The notes beneath the pieces were generated by a model, which worked only from the letters and a program-made list of their open reading frames with translations, made no database searches and was not told where the DNA came from. Made by a program: the position numbers and the translations under genes. Below, piece by piece: positions 1 through 11,394 of a stretch of 64,000 nt of DNA. Source of the stretch: Isoetes taiwanensis (Eukaryota; Streptophyta; Lycopodiopsida; Isoetales; Isoetaceae); assembly GCA_021234155.1 (NCBI GenBank), contig JAJEKV010000052.1, positions 9,939,284-10,003,283 of the forward strand, in the 5' to 3' direction. Position 1 is the stretch's first letter. The number at the start of each line of letters is the position of its first letter.

Positions 1-1378
1 ATAAATAACCACCACGAAGGGTGGGACATCCATCCAAATACCAACGGCGAAGATATATGCATCTAACCCTAAGGAAAACACCCCAAACCCCAAGTTCTAC
101 CCCGGTTCAGACTCCTGTGAGGATAGACTGACGGCTCGGCCTCAAGAGATCAGCAGACAGAGGTATAACCTGGCGTTGGCTGGCATAGAACATCGGCTAG
201 GGTTGTCCACTCCATCCGCCCCTCCTGTGCACACTTTGCAGATGGGTCGATTCACGCTATGGCTTTGCTATAGCCTTCCGGAGACGCAGGCTCGAGGTAT
301 CACCCTGCTGAGCCTACTCCAGGGTTCATGATGCCCCGGTCCGATGAGGCAGGTCAGGGAAGCGTCCCCTTCCAGGATCACAGTGGTTCCATGGTGGACT
401 AGAGAATACGTCGCCGCCCGGGCGACCCCGTGATCCGGTGCGACTTACTCGCCTAAATCTACTCAAAGTACGGGATGCCCCATGCGGGTCACACCTGTAC
501 CCAGGGAGTGTCGGACCCATACCCGGCCGGATCGCGCCTAGCTCATTTGGCTAGGCTATTAGGCCTAGTCCCTTTGTAGGAGTCTCAAGAGCCTTTTATG
601 TTCGCGGCAAGACCCCACCCCCTTCACCTTGTGTCCCTTGTTTGGTGCTAAGCCAATCCATAGCATCTATGACCCGGTGGTCTCTTGTACCTGTGCCGCA
701 ACTAATGGGATAATCTGGGGGCTCTATCTAGGAGCATACTACAATACATGGGCTCAGAGGTCTCTACCCCAGTAATTCCCCCATTTCAAGAGTAATACTA
801 TGCAAAGAACTATCAATCCATCATTTAAGAGCAAGTATCGAATCGAGATAAAAAGAACTCACCTTTGCAATGAAGGGTTAGTTCCTACAATTAAAGCAGA
901 GAGAGAACACGAGAAATGTGAAGAAATACACACAACAAATGCCCATGTGGGCGTTATCTGATAACACAACTAAGCTACGACTAACTGGGTCGAATCGGGC
1001 TTGGGATGGCTCCATCTCGATTTGTGAAGGGTGCTTTCTCTGCTCCTCCTCCCCATCTCCAATTGCTCCTAATTCGAATTGGGGCACAAAAGCCCTAATT
1101 TGGGTGTCCAAAATGGAAACCCTGCCTTGCCTAATCGATTTGGGCCAGGTGGCAGCTCCGGGTTGGCTAATATTAACTAATTTGGTATTTTAGGCCCTTT
1201 TAATATTAGATTAAGCCTTAAATTCGAATTAGGGTTTAAGGTTAGGTTTCCACCTTTATAATTTAATTATTAACATAGCTAACCTTAGCTTATGAATAAT
1301 TAATGTGCCATTAATTATTCATAGTGATGTGTCACGTATTTATACTTAAAAAGGCGTATAAATATGTGGAACGTCACA
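1..1378 (-). repeat. Inverted LTR of the E1 family, cut by the window edge
   Basis: Read on the minus strand this stretch aligns along its length with the E1 3' LTR at 16489-18080. Its right end is the reverse complement of the LTR start (TGTGACGTTCC), and the left edge matches the E1 LTR near 17830. The outer end at 1378 is followed by no polypurine tract, so it is the outside edge of a 5' LTR of a reverse element whose body lies off the left side, or a solo LTR. Differences from the E1 LTR are scattered as well as clustered, so it is an older copy. Confidence 0.8.
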
Positions 1379-1430
1379 GGGACGAAGGTTACGAGGTAGG
1401 GGAACCCGTAGAGCCAGGAGAGCCCTATGA

Positions 1431-1724
1431 TCCAGAAAAGGGGTTATTAACATTCTCAGAGAACGGGCCTTTGAGGACCTGAAGCAAACTCTTCGTCGCA
1501 CATGGGACTATTGGGATATGACAAGGCATGAAGCTTTTGCTGACGCCAACGATCACTTGTGGCAGATTTTCTATGCGCTAAGGAGGCTTTTTAATCTCCT
1601 TATCATTAGCCCCACATACGACTACCAACCTGTTATCATCCAGGCCTGGGCTCGCTACAAGCTAGTCAGGGCTGTACGTGAAAGCGTTCGCTACTCTATC
1701 TTGTACCCTTTTGCCAACCCCTAG
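1431..1724 (+). CDS. Unrecognised helical ORF upstream of the E1 gag
   Basis: An open frame of about 97 codons, with its first Met at 1518, ends in a stop at 1722-1724. It is rich in Leu, Arg, Trp and aromatic residues and looks alpha-helical, with charged segments around RERAFEDLKQTLRR. I do not recognise the family. It lies between the inverted LTR and the E1 gag start, in the same frame as gag but separated from it by stops. The following 1725-1940 is AT-rich, with an AATAAAG at about 1857, and resembles a 3' UTR more than a retroelement leader. It may be an extra product of E1, or the end of an unrelated gene or element joined to E1. No PBS or forward 5' LTR is visible in 1379-1940. Confidence 0.3.
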   Translation, partial: SRKGVINILRERAFEDLKQTLRRTWDYWDMTRHEAFADANDHLWQIFYALRRLFNLLIISPTYDYQPVIIQAWARYKLVRAVRESVRYSILYPFANP

Positions 1725-1940
1725 GCCTGGTCCCCTCAGTTCGTTTTCTATGTTATGTGTGAGTTGGAAAAAAATTGCCCAATGTAAAGTATCTACTTCT
1801 GTATTATATAACTTTGAGTTGTAACTGCGTTCAATGTAATGACTGTTCTCACTTGTAATAAAGATCTTTTCTATTGTACTCTTCCGAAATGATCTTCTTT
1901 ATGAGACTTGATGTCACTATAATTCTCCTTATACCTTTTT

Positions 1941-4811
1941 ATGCTCACTATAGACGGTGCACGTAACGGGCCGTGGCAGACACCCTCGAATGCTAGCAGA
2001 TTAACACATGAGCAAGAACTAATGTTGATGAAGCGACAATTAGTTGAGCTGCAAACTTATGTCTTGGATGCCAATCCACCGCAGCCTATGCAGGAGAATG
2101 GGCCGGAATTACCCCCGTTACCGCCAAGTCCACCACCCCAGCAGCCACTTGCACCTGAACCAAGCCCTGTACCCGCACGAAGGAAGCACCATTCCAAACG
2201 CCATCGAAGTTCCTCAAGGGATAGTGCTACATCTTCACCATCAGCCACTTCTGTGTCCTCTGAGACGTCTGGATCATCTGGTGACCATGCAAAGCGTCAG
2301 GACAAAGAGTACCGTAAGTCGGTTGATACGGCCATAACCAGTATATGGAAAAACAGGAAATTGGCCCAGTTTGATGGGAAATCTAGAGGCGGGTTGAATG
2401 CAGAGTCCTGGTTGGACGAGATGAAGGAGTTTGGGAAATCCTATGGCATGACAGAAAAGGATACGGGAAAGGTTGCCACCACAAACCTTACAGGAGCTGC
2501 CCGTATTTGGTGGAAGGGCTATGCCAGAGCCAAGCATCTGGATAGAAGTAGATGCAAATTCCGGAAGTTTGCCAAAGCTTTTAAGTCGCATTATGTGCCT
2601 CGTGCGCACAAATGCCAACAAATCCAGACCTTTTACAGGTTAGAGCAGAAAGGCATATCAGTTCAGGCCTACACTGATGGATTCATGCGTTTGAGGCTGT
2701 ATGTGCCAGGAATGAATGAAAAGAGGGCGGTGGAGGGTTACATTGAAGGGTTGGCCCCATCAATTAAACGAATGGTTAAGGCCATAGACCCGAAATCAGT
2801 TGCAGAGGCTGAGGCTAAGGCATTTAGCCTCGAGGAGGACACACCAAGAAACCAGTACTCGCGTCCTGCCCCTTACTCGCAGCCACGCCCGTCCACACCT
2901 TACAAATCCCGTTCACCAAGTCCAGGACCTTCTCAGCAGAACTCTTACGGCCGCCAGGAAAAGAAAGTCACCTTCAACATGCCCGACAAACCGAACAATG
3001 TCGGTAAGGAAGTTCGGAACCTCTTACAGTCTATTCCCAAAGAGGTTCGAGAACAGCTCCGCCGAGATAAGGCATGTTACAGGTGTATGCGGCCCGGGCA
3101 CTTCATGCAGAATTGCCCTTATGTCACACAGACTGCCCAGCTGGCCATGGCCGACCTCGATTGGGACGATCTCGAGTCGACACTATCTGTCGAGGAGGAG
3201 GCTCCCGAATACATTCACGGTGAGTCCCATATCCTTGCAGCTATTGAAACCGGCAATGCTGAAAGTCAGCCTGCCGTTATTTCCACCATAGGTCAAGTAG
3301 ACAGCAAACCTTTTATAATTCTGATGGATACGGGTAGTACACATAATTTTGCTTCTCCTAGAATGGCCCAGGTATTGCGGCTTGAAACTTTGAGATCCCG
3401 ACCGAAGCCTGTCACTTTAGCCAGTGGCAAGATCAGACACACTCATGGCCGTCGCATTAACTTTAAGATGCAGTTGCCAGGTGCACCAGTTGCCTTGGGT
3501 GCCGAGATAATGGATATTGGCAAATATGATCTGATTGTTGGTATGGAATTCTTGGCATCTGCAAAAGCCAATATAGACTGCGAGAAACGGGAAGTTACCT
3601 TCAACGCCGCTAACGGAGCCCGCGTGACTATAAAAGGTGACTCCTTAAACCCCATTATGCAGTCTATCACCATCAGGCAGTTAGATAAGGCTATACGTAA
3701 AGATAAGTTGCTTTGCATTATTAGACTTGCCTCCATTGAATCAGATGCCAAGCAAAAGCAAGTAGTTGATACCTTGCCAGAAGAGATTGCCAATCTTCTC
3801 CGAGAATTCAGCGATCTTTTTCCAGATGAGATTCAAAAGCTTCCTCTTTTTAGAGGGGTAGAATGTGAGATAGCTCTAGAACCAGGTACTAAGCCTACCA
3901 GTAAGGCCCCGTACCGTATGAGTCCCCCAGAGTTGGCAGAGCTTAAGAAGCAACTTCAGGAGTTACTAAACCTAGGTTTCATTCGGCCTAGTGTTTCGCC
4001 TTTTGGCGCCCCTATTCTTTTTATTAAGAAAAAGGATGGCTCCTTGAGGATGTGTATTGATTATAGGCAGCTCAATAAGCATACCATCAAGAATCGCTAT
4101 GCGTTGCCTAGGGCAGATGATCTAATGGACCAGTTGCAAGGGGCCAAATATTTCTCAAAAATTGATTTACGCTCCGGATATCATCAGATAAGGATAAAGG
4201 AGCAGGACATCCATAAATCTGCTTTTCGCACTAGATATGGGCATTATGAGTTTACCGTTATGCCTTTTGGATTAACTAATGCCCCCGCAACGTTCATGCA
4301 GTTGATGAATGACGTCTTCCGCCAATACTTGGATGACTTTGTTGTTATTTTCTTTGACGACATTCTCATCTATAGTAAAACTTTGAAGGAGCATGAGCAA
4401 CATCTTAGGTTGGCCCTACAAAAGCTCAGACGTCATCAGCTCTTTGCCAAGTTCTCTAAGTGCAAATTTGCGACTCCCAAGGTGGATTATTTGGGACATA
4501 TCATTTCAGCAGAGGGAATTGCTACAGATCCAGCAAAGATAGAAGCAGTAAGGGATTGGCCTATTCCGGGTAATGTTTCGGAAGTCCGGAGTTTCTTAGG
4601 ACTAGCGGGATATTATCGGAAGTTTGTTAAGGATTTTGCAACAATTGCCGCACCTCTTACTGATCTCACAAAGCACGAGAAGGTGAAGGATTGGATGGAA
4701 CATTGGAAAACAAAAGTCCAGGTAGGTTTCCAGAAGCTTAAGGATGCTTTAACGTCAGCACCAGTCCTCACATTGCCCGATCCTGAAAAGGATAAATTAC
4801 GATGCCAGTAA
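1941..4811 (+). CDS. E1 gag-protease-reverse transcriptase polyprotein (5' part)
   Basis: A 956-codon open frame. Residues about 20-130 are Pro/Ser-rich and low complexity. Residues about 150-275 are the retrotransposon gag core (the tryptophans of [10 protein letters not shown] are visible). A CX2CX4HX4C zinc knuckle lies at about 379-392 ([14 protein letters not shown]). The aspartic protease motif DTGSTHNF is near residue 463. RT starts near residue 655, with the [13 protein letters not shown] catalytic block near 804 in place of the more usual YxDD. The frame continues into the RT connection/RNase H border and ends early at 4811, by a frameshift just before the first RNase H aspartate (TPDPEK-like segment). 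Gag and pol share one frame, as is usual in chromoviruses. Confidence 0.93.
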   Translation: MLTIDGARNGPWQTPSNASRLTHEQELMLMKRQLVELQTYVLDANPPQPMQENGPELPPLPPSPPPQQPLAPEPSPVPARRKHHSKRHRSSSRDSATSSPSATSVSSETSGSSGDHAKRQDKEYRKSVDTAITSIWKNRKLAQFDGKSRGGLNAESWLDEMKEFGKSYGMTEKDTGKVATTNLTGAARIWWKGYARAKHLDRSRCKFRKFAKAFKSHYVPRAHKCQQIQTFYRLEQKGISVQAYTDGFMRLRLYVPGMNEKRAVEGYIEGLAPSIKRMVKAIDPKSVAEAEAKAFSLEEDTPRNQYSRPAPYSQPRPSTPYKSRSPSPGPSQQNSYGRQEKKVTFNMPDKPNNVGKEVRNLLQSIPKEVREQLRRDKACYRCMRPGHFMQNCPYVTQTAQLAMADLDWDDLESTLSVEEEAPEYIHGESHILAAIETGNAESQPAVISTIGQVDSKPFIILMDTGSTHNFASPRMAQVLRLETLRSRPKPVTLASGKIRHTHGRRINFKMQLPGAPVALGAEIMDIGKYDLIVGMEFLASAKANIDCEKREVTFNAANGARVTIKGDSLNPIMQSITIRQLDKAIRKDKLLCIIRLASIESDAKQKQVVDTLPEEIANLLREFSDLFPDEIQKLPLFRGVECEIALEPGTKPTSKAPYRMSPPELAELKKQLQELLNLGFIRPSVSPFGAPILFIKKKDGSLRMCIDYRQLNKHTIKNRYALPRADDLMDQLQGAKYFSKIDLRSGYHQIRIKEQDIHKSAFRTRYGHYEFTVMPFGLTNAPATFMQLMNDVFRQYLDDFVVIFFDDILIYSKTLKEHEQHLRLALQKLRRHQLFAKFSKCKFATPKVDYLGHIISAEGIATDPAKIEAVRDWPIPGNVSEVRSFLGLAGYYRKFVKDFATIAAPLTDLTKHEKVKDWMEHWKTKVQVGFQKLKDALTSAPVLTLPDPEKDKLRCQ

Positions 4812-5146
4812 AATTGCTACCGGTGGAGTCCTAATGCAGGAGGGGAGGGTTATTGCCTATGATTCAAAGAAAATGAACGAGACGGAGCAGCGATACCCTA
4901 CCCATGATCAGGAATTGTTAGCCGTTGTCCGTGCTCTGTGGATATGGAGGCACTACCTTCTTGGTAGAAGGTTCCAGCTGGATACGGATCATCAGAGTCT
5001 CCGTTACTTATCCACCCAGCCAAATTTCAATCTCCGTCAGAGAAGATGGATGGAATTTCTGGAGGAGTATGACTTTGAGATTATGTATAAGCCTGGTGCA
5101 TTGTCACACCATCCCTTGGTAACCCGAACCCATTGTAATGCAATTT
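4795..5146 (+). pseudogene. E1 RNase H domain, frameshifted and cut by E2
   Basis: In a frame different from the upstream ORF the sequence reads [14 protein letters not shown], the first catalytic-Asp block of the RNase H domain. It continues with the YPTHDQELLAVVRAL block (Glu) and the TDHQSL block (second Asp), then the RRWMEFLEEYDFEI region. A few bases appear to be missing near 4795-4803, where the frame changes, and again near 5098-5105, before ALSHHP. The domain ends at the AATTT target site where E2 begins. Its continuation (a THCNAI...LTSEFGKQ-type linker) resumes at 14298. Confidence 0.85.
5142..5146. repeat. Target-site duplication of E2 (AATTT), partner at 14298-14302
   Basis: AATTT lies directly before the E2 terminus TGTGACGGG and directly after the E2 terminus GTTACA. 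A 5-bp duplication is normal for Ty3/gypsy integrase. It fixes both ends of E2 to the base and shows that E2 jumped into E1. Confidence 0.93.
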
Positions 5147-7396
5147 TGTGACGGGCCTGGCCAGTTAACCTCTCGGTAACTGGAGATCCCATCGATCTCT
5201 ATCGTTGGATCTACTTAACCTTAGGAACTCAAGAGTGGATATATGCATATTTAGGTAAAGAATTTAATCTTTTTACATGCTCTAATATAAGGTCCCAATA
5301 AAATTATTCTTGCCATTACTCAGCAAAACTTCACACAACTCCCAAGGCTTTAAAAATAATATCACTTCAATCCCATATATAATATCAATAATAGTCAGGT
5401 TAATTGAACAACAATCCACACGCATCTACCCTCGCTTTTCCGAAGCTTGGCTACTCTCAGGAGCGTCTTGCACCTCTGCTTACACCATTAACCACGGGGT
5501 TAGTCACACGGACTAAGTGGGGATCGGGGATCTAGGTCACATCTAGCATTAATAATCACAAAGCATTAACTTAGAACAATAACATAGTCTTACCATAACC
5601 TCGCCCCTGCAATCCGAGTAATTAATCCAACAAGCATAACCACAATGCATAATTTTACCAAACATAGCCATTACAACTTGATTCCACATCGCAAACCACA
5701 TATACAATAGCCAAGCAACCAAAGCATCAACATTGCAACCAATATTCCTCTGGGTCTGAGCAAGGTCAACTCGGCTGATCAGGCCAGTGACATAGAGGCG
5801 GGGTAACCACATGTGTACACACCCATCCACGCTGCGTCCAGCATTGGAGGACCACTTAACTGTGCATGACGTTGTACCTCACGGTACCAACGCCCGATGT
5901 TCAAATGACAACATTACATAGCACTGTGCAATAACCGCGAGTCTAGACCATCGCACCTAGACTCCGGCCCCAGAGGTCTATATCAAAGAATTATATTCAT
6001 GCATAATCACATTATTCTAAATTCCACATAGCATCAACTAGGCACGTTTCCATAGCAAGCTTACATGAAAAATATTAAGAGAATTCCATAGTTAACACTT
6101 CATGCAATGCAGAAAATCCAATTATGAGCTCATATAAACATTATTATGACTATAATGCAACATGCCCCTATAAGTACTAGACTTAAGGTTGGATACAAGC
6201 AACCATGTTTATTTCCCTAAATTAAATCCCTTATTATAATTTATCACCTATGGCTAAATGACGTTTCCTTCCACGATCCAACTGATGGTAACTTCTGCAA
6301 TTTATAGCCCCTATAACTCATTTCCCTTCCTTATTCTTGTTAATTTAAGTGTTAACCCTTTAGTATCTTAGTTTTAAACGAACCTTACTAGGTATTCCTC
6401 TACCAATTAAAACTATCTCATTAACATTTTTACCGCTTTTTAACCTAACGTGCGAGCAGCGACCCGACTGCAGTCACGGTTGGCCTCCGGGCCATCAAAT
6501 CATCATCTTTTGAGCTCGCAAGGCTTCCTGATCCTGCTGGTAAGGAAGGTTTCTGGCCATTCGGCCCGGTTTATGGTGCAAATCACGGTGGTTCTGAGGC
6601 GGTTCGGGGCCACCCCGAAATCATGTTTTTCCACGGCCAAATCTTACTCTAATCCTCCCAATTCGTATCCTTTCTCCATTTCGGCCTCCCTAAAGGCCCA
6701 AATCGCCCATTTCGAGGCGATTCCCATGCTTTCAGAAATTTCCATTCAACCGGATCATACAGGCTACTGCTTTCTTTGCATGCAAGAAAAATTCCCAATT
6801 GTCTTTGCTAGTTCTATCTTCATCTCTTTATTTTAACTCATTCTTCAGACATCCTAACCATTCTAACCCATCCCAGCTTTCTCTATCACGGATTACAGTC
6901 ACACCTCTTACTATTATCATGATGGAAATTTCGGAAACATATTCAAGTTATTACGACCATGCAAACCCAATTATCTCAAAATTAAAGAATCACTATCCAT
7001 GCCGTATGTTCATATTAACAACCATGCTTATACAATCCAATTCTATTCTCGGGCTAGATACATAACCAGCAAATTTAAGCAAGCACATAAATGCTACACT
7101 AGAAAAACCCTGTGTAAGTCTTGATCCCCACGGAATCTCGCTTTGCTCCCTCTGACTCCAACACGCTCCCAAGTATTGCTCACACACCGCTCCTTGACAA
7201 TTGATTTCGCAATCTATCGCCTTCCCAATACTTCATGATGTACTTGTATTTATTATTAATCACTAGTATATTTATCCGTATAATCTCTACATATACGATA
7301 TATATACTCTGCATGCATAATATTCCAATTATTATTCCTTTGCATCCTTAAATAAAATAATTCCACAATGTACCTCAAAATCCTAGGTCAGATTCA
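5147..7396 (-). repeat. E2 3' LTR
   Basis: Begins TGTGACGGGCC in plus orientation and runs to the CTAGGTCAGATTCA boundary next to the PPT. It matches 12057-14297 throughout and the solo LTR 51292-53670 more distantly. It contains the TTAGTC/GACTAA hairpin at 5500-5516. Open frames inside it are not conserved with any known protein and are treated as chance. Confidence 0.92.
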
Positions 7397-7412
7397 TATC
7401 TCTCCTCCAAAA
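7397..7412 (-). other. E2 polypurine tract
   Basis: On the minus strand TTTTGGAGGAGAGATA immediately precedes the 3' LTR. This is the primer for plus-strand DNA synthesis. Just upstream is the inverted repeat CCCATGAGGACATGGG (7418-7433), which is also present next to the PPT of E3. Confidence 0.75.
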
Positions 7413-7427
7413 ATTCAACCCATGTCC

Positions 7428-7560
7428 TCATGGGCGCATCTCCGGAAACTCACGAAGAATCCAATTGGCATCTTCCCATGTGGCGTCTTCCTCAGGACAA
7501 CCCGCCCATTGAACCAAAAATCTCCGTATTGTTCGTCTCCTTAAGCGCCGGGTTTCCTCT
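7428..7560 (-). CDS. E2 chromodomain (C-terminus of pol, in a shifted frame)
   Basis: Downstream of the integrase ORF, in another minus-strand frame, the sequence reads RRRTIRRFLVQWAGCPEEDA followed by TWEDANWILREFPEM and a stop at 7428-7430. This carries the chromodomain pattern of a basic strand, V-W core, acidic EEDATWE segment and C-terminal helix. Chromodomains of chromoviral integrases steer integration towards particular chromatin. The frame differs from the ORF ending at 7560, so one indel near 7550-7570 separates them. The surrounding sequence CGGCCTGGGG is in a patch that may be misread. Confidence 0.8.
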
Positions 7561-9206
7561 CATAAAAATACGTTACGGCCTGGGGTACGAAAGTTCTCCC
7601 TGCTTACTAAATCATCGTCCCCCAGCATATGGGAAGGATCAAAAACATACTTCCTCAAGTTACTCACATGGAAAACGTTATGTACTTTCAAGTGCGAGGG
7701 TAACTCCAACTTGTAGGCCACCTTGCCAATACGTTCCAAAATCTCATACGGACCCGCATACCTAGGGGCCCATTTACCTGCACTTTTAAATGCCAGTGAA
7801 CTCTGCTTGGGATTAATCCTCAAAAACACATAATCCCCTTTTTGAAATTCAAGTGGTCTACGTCTCTTATTTGCATACTGCTTCTGTCTATTTTGTGCCA
7901 CAGCCAAATTCTGGCGAAGTCTCCTTAGTTGAGCATCCATGTCCTCCGCTACTTCATTAGCTGCTTCAACATTGCATTGAGGATCTCTCCAATTAAGAGG
8001 ACAACGGCACTCCTTACCATACATTGCTTCAAAAGGACTCATTTTGATGGAATCTTGATAAGTGTTGTTGTATGCAAACTCGGCCAAGTACAAGTAAGAA
8101 TCCCATACCTTTGGTTGACTAGGCACATACATTCTGAGCATATCCTCCAAGACTTGATTAACTCGCTCCACTTGGCCATCGGCTTGAGGACGATAAGATG
8201 TACTGGCATATAACTTAGTCCCAATATTTTGAAACAGCCCTTGCCAAAATTGGCTCATAAACTTTGTATCCCGATCTGATGAAATAGTGGCCGGCATCCC
8301 ATGCAACCTAAAGATCTCCTTAACAAATAACTTGGCAATATCCATTGCCGTAGCAGTAGTCTTCGTAGGCATAAAATGGGCCTGCTTGGTGAGTCGGTCA
8401 ACCACAACATAGATTGCATCATAACCTGAACGTGTCCGGGGAAGCTCAACAATGAAGTCCATGGAAATACTCTCCCACTTAGAAGATGGAATTACCAAAG
8501 GTTGTAATTCTCCAGGCTCCCTAAACCTTGATGCTTTTACCTTTTGACAAGATAAACACCTAGCCACATACTCCTTAACCATCTTCTTCTGTCCGGGCCA
8601 AAAGAAATTCTGGCGCATTTTCCTCAAAGTCTTATGTACCCCTGGGTGGCCCGCTAAAGGACTATCATGTGCTTCATATAACAACCTCAATCTCAACTCC
8701 TGATCATTAGGAATACACATACGACCATTATAATATAAAACTCCTTTAGACAATGCATACCTCGGAAAATCTTGGGGGTTCTCCACCACAGGTGCAAAAT
8801 ACGGATCATTCCTCAATTTGCTAAGAATATCTGCATCCCATTGTCCTTGAAGCACACTAATGGAAGTTAAGAATGACCTTCTAGACAAAGCATCAGCAAT
8901 CACATTTTCTTTGCCAGGTTGATATTCAATTTCAAAATCATACTCTTCCCTTAGTTGCATCCACCTCCTTTGCCTATTATTCAAATATGGCTGTTTTGCA
9001 AAATACTTTAAATTTTGGTGGTCAGTCTTCAAAAAGAAACGACGACCCAGCAAATAATGTCTCCATACCCTCAAGGCATGGATAATGGCCAACATTTCTA
9101 GATCATGCACTGGGTAATTTTGTTCGTTGAGGAGACAACTTACGAGATATATAAGCACAAACTCGGCCATCCTGTGACAAGACTCCCCTATAGCTTTTCG
9201 AAGCAT
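7560..9206 (-). CDS. E2 RNase H (part) and integrase
   Basis: A 548-codon open frame. Residues about 25-110 hold the latter half of RNase H (the HDLEMLAIIHALRVWRHYL and KTDHQNLKYF blocks, then ADALSRR). The integrase HHCC zinc finger follows (HDSPLAGHPG...C-LSCQKVK, about 183-217). The catalytic core has all three acidic residues: D in SMDFIVELP, D in SSDRDTKF, and E in ADGQVERVNQ. The GPY/F-like C-terminal region (KWAPRYAGPYEIL...HVSNLRK) closes the frame. The core looks intact, so the enzyme may be functional apart from the flanking frameshifts. The first codons (to about residue 20) read across a disturbed region and the true frame enters from the RT side. Confidence 0.93.
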   Translation of the reverse strand: MLRKAIGESCHRMAEFVLIYLVSCLLNEQNYPVHDLEMLAIIHALRVWRHYLLGRRFFLKTDHQNLKYFAKQPYLNNRQRRWMQLREEYDFEIEYQPGKENVIADALSRRSFLTSISVLQGQWDADILSKLRNDPYFAPVVENPQDFPRYALSKGVLYYNGRMCIPNDQELRLRLLYEAHDSPLAGHPGVHKTLRKMRQNFFWPGQKKMVKEYVARCLSCQKVKASRFREPGELQPLVIPSSKWESISMDFIVELPRTRSGYDAIYVVVDRLTKQAHFMPTKTTATAMDIAKLFVKEIFRLHGMPATISSDRDTKFMSQFWQGLFQNIGTKLYASTSYRPQADGQVERVNQVLEDMLRMYVPSQPKVWDSYLYLAEFAYNNTYQDSIKMSPFEAMYGKECRCPLNWRDPQCNVEAANEVAEDMDAQLRRLRQNLAVAQNRQKQYANKRRRPLEFQKGDYVFLRINPKQSSLAFKSAGKWAPRYAGPYEILERIGKVAYKLELPSHLKVHNVFHVSNLRKYVFDPSHMLGDDDLVSRENFRTPGRNVFL

Positions 9207-10047
9207 CGGTGACTACATGGAAGGGTATATTCATGTGGGGGAATCCTTAAAAGCTGGTGCACTAATCAAAACATCCTTTAACTTTTGAAAACTTTTCGAC
9301 AACTATCGGTCCAATGCAAATCATTCTTCTTACCCAGCAAAGAAGTCAAAGGAGCGCATAATCTTTGCAAATTTAGGAACAAATTTTTGCGGTAATAACC
9401 TGCTAATCCCAAGAATGATCTTACCTCCTTCACCGTCTTTGGTGTGGGCCAATCCCTAACTGCCTCAACCTTAGAAGGATCTGGCTCCAATCCCTTCTCT
9501 GAAATAACATGCCCAAGGTATACCAATCTAGTTTGTGCAAAAGAACACTTAGATAGCTTACCATACAACCTTTCTTGCCGCCAAAATAGCTAATGTACGC
9601 TTTACATGTTCCACATGCTCCTCTAATGTCCCTGGAATATACCAAAATATCATCAAAGAAAACCAATATAAACTTATCCAAGAAAGATCGAATATCTCAT
9701 TCATTAGGCGCATAAAGGTGGCGGGAGCATTTGTCAACCCAAAGGGCATTACAACAAACTCGTAATGTCCGTAAGCGTGTCCTAAAAGCGGTCTTATAAA
9801 TATCGTGTCCTTGATCCGAATCGATGATATCCGGATCGTAGATCAATTTTGTGAAGTACTTAGCTTGTCCCAACTGGTCAAATAGCTCATCAACCCTAGG
9901 CAATGCATATCTATTCTTCATTTATGAATGCGGTTAAGCATGCGGTAATCAATACACAACCTTAATGTCCCATCCTTCTTTTAACAAACAAATCTGGCGC
10001 ACCAAATGGAGAAACACTTTCGGTAGTATAAACCCTTGTTCCAATAA
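9207..10047 (-). pseudogene. E2 reverse transcriptase and start of RNase H, with several frame changes
   Basis: Successive minus-strand frames carry the RT blocks in the correct order: [16 protein letters not shown] (near 9920), [13 protein letters not shown] (near 9749), FILVFFDDILVYS (near 9670), LVYLGHVISEKGLEPDPSKV (near 9530) and [12 protein letters not shown] (near 9420). Frames switch near 9950-10050, 9850, 9800, 9690, 9590 and 9210. At least three switches coincide with a CG dinucleotide where the conserved reading expects CAG (about 9690, 9805, 9823). This suggests consensus error rather than only decay. Confidence 0.85.
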
Positions 10048-10806
10048 TTAGCTAACCTGTTTCTTCAATTCAGCCATCTCTAATGCATGAAATCTGTATG
10101 GTGGCCTTGATGTGGGTTCAGCCCCAGGAACAAGTTCTATCTCATGATCTACCATTCTATGTGGAGGCAATTCCGTTAATTCTTTAGGAAACACATCAGA
10201 AAACTCATCCAACACTTTCTGGATCTCAGGGGCAATAGGTTGTTCTGTAACTTTCTGCATACCCAAGAATGAATCTAACAACAGTGCACATCCCATTCTT
10301 ATGCAACCATTCTTAATCTGTTTCTTAAAACTTTTCCGGGACAAAGGTGTAACCACTAGTGATGAAGGCAATCCTTCCAGCACATACTTATCTCCATTAG
10401 GACTTTGGCATGTAACTGTTTGCTCTCCGCAATCAATACAAGCTTTATGTGGCCTTAACCATGACATTCCTAGAATAGCATCATATTTCCCTAGGCTCAA
10501 TACTTCAAAACTAGTATGGGACTCAAGATCTCCTACTTGGAATTCAAGATTGTCTACCTTAGCATAAGAAGTCTTAATTTTGCCATCAGCCAACTCCACA
10601 TATCTAGGATCCCGACTAATCATATTCAAATCTAGTTTCTTTGCTAGCCTTGGGGAGATAAAGCAATGTGTACTACCACAATCAATAAGAAAGAGAACAG
10701 GAACTCCATGAATAATACCTGGAACTCTGATGACCACAGCTTGATTATCTACGACCACGGTCCCTTTGCGGCATACATGCACATTCTTTCCACGGGGAGG
10801 GTCCAT
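10048..10806 (-). CDS. E2 aspartic protease and RT N-terminus
   Basis: A 252-codon open frame. The retropepsin active site reads LIDCGSTHCF near residue 40, with Cys in place of the usual Thr after the catalytic Asp (DCGS rather than DTGS). The second protease block ILGMSWL lies near residue 111. The linker IPPEIQKVLDEFSDVFP-type region and PPHR...YRFHALEMAELKKQV mark the entry to RT. The product cleaves the polyprotein. It ends where the RT frame breaks near 10048. Confidence 0.88.
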   Translation of the reverse strand: MDPPRGKNVHVCRKGTVVVDNQAVVIRVPGIIHGVPVLFLIDCGSTHCFISPRLAKKLDLNMISRDPRYVELADGKIKTSYAKVDNLEFQVGDLESHTSFEVLSLGKYDAILGMSWLRPHKACIDCGEQTVTCQSPNGDKYVLEGLPSSLVVTPLSRKSFKKQIKNGCIRMGCALLLDSFLGMQKVTEQPIAPEIQKVLDEFSDVFPKELTELPPHRMVDHEIELVPGAEPTSRPPYRFHALEMAELKKQVS

Positions 10807-11394
10807 GATTCTAGCAGCCCTAACCTCAAGCTGCGAGGGTTGGCTTGTGCTATAATCCTGTTATCTCCCCTAAGCTTGTCCTCTGCCACCCCTACTATTG
10901 TCCCAAAACCTCCCACGACCACCACGGTTACCTCGGCCTCCATTTTCCTGCCTTGGCCCCGTCCATAAGTATCACTAGAATTGACTGGACCCTTTGGTTT
11001 TGTTTGCCCTCCACGTTGAGAACATGCGGGCCAGGCGGTACTATCCATCCACCTTCTCGGACAATCTCGTCCATAATGACCAACTTCTACGCACGGAAGC
11101 ATCGATTCTCATTAATACACTTTTCCCTGGTTTCATCATTCAAAGGTGCATACATGGGTCGAGATCCTCGACTTTGACCACCCTCACGCATACTAACGGC
11201 ACTGTGCAGCCATGCCACCCCGCTGGGAATCTACCTCTACTCGTAGATCCCCCGGTCACGCCATGTGGAAGGAGCTTGTCTCTTCTTAGCATTCTCAAGG
11301 TTGCCTTCTCGGCTAGATCGGCTTCCGCGATTCTTAGCAATTACGAACACCTCCTCCGGATCCTTATAGGACACACGACATTGTGCTCTTAATA
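10807..11394 (-). pseudogene. E2 gag C-terminus and zinc knuckle, frameshifted
   Basis: Minus-strand frames in this stretch contain REKCINENRCF followed, in another frame, by VEVGHYGRDCP. Together these make one CCHC zinc knuckle with its second Cys lost at a CG-rich site near 11088-11092. A region rich in Gly, Arg and Ser follows before the protease. The frame also breaks near 11395 relative to gag. The domain binds element RNA during particle assembly. Confidence 0.75.

Noticed and set aside
7430-7765. Forward ORF of 111 codons inside E2
   Set aside because: Antisense to the integrase C-terminus and chromodomain of E2; no independent support.
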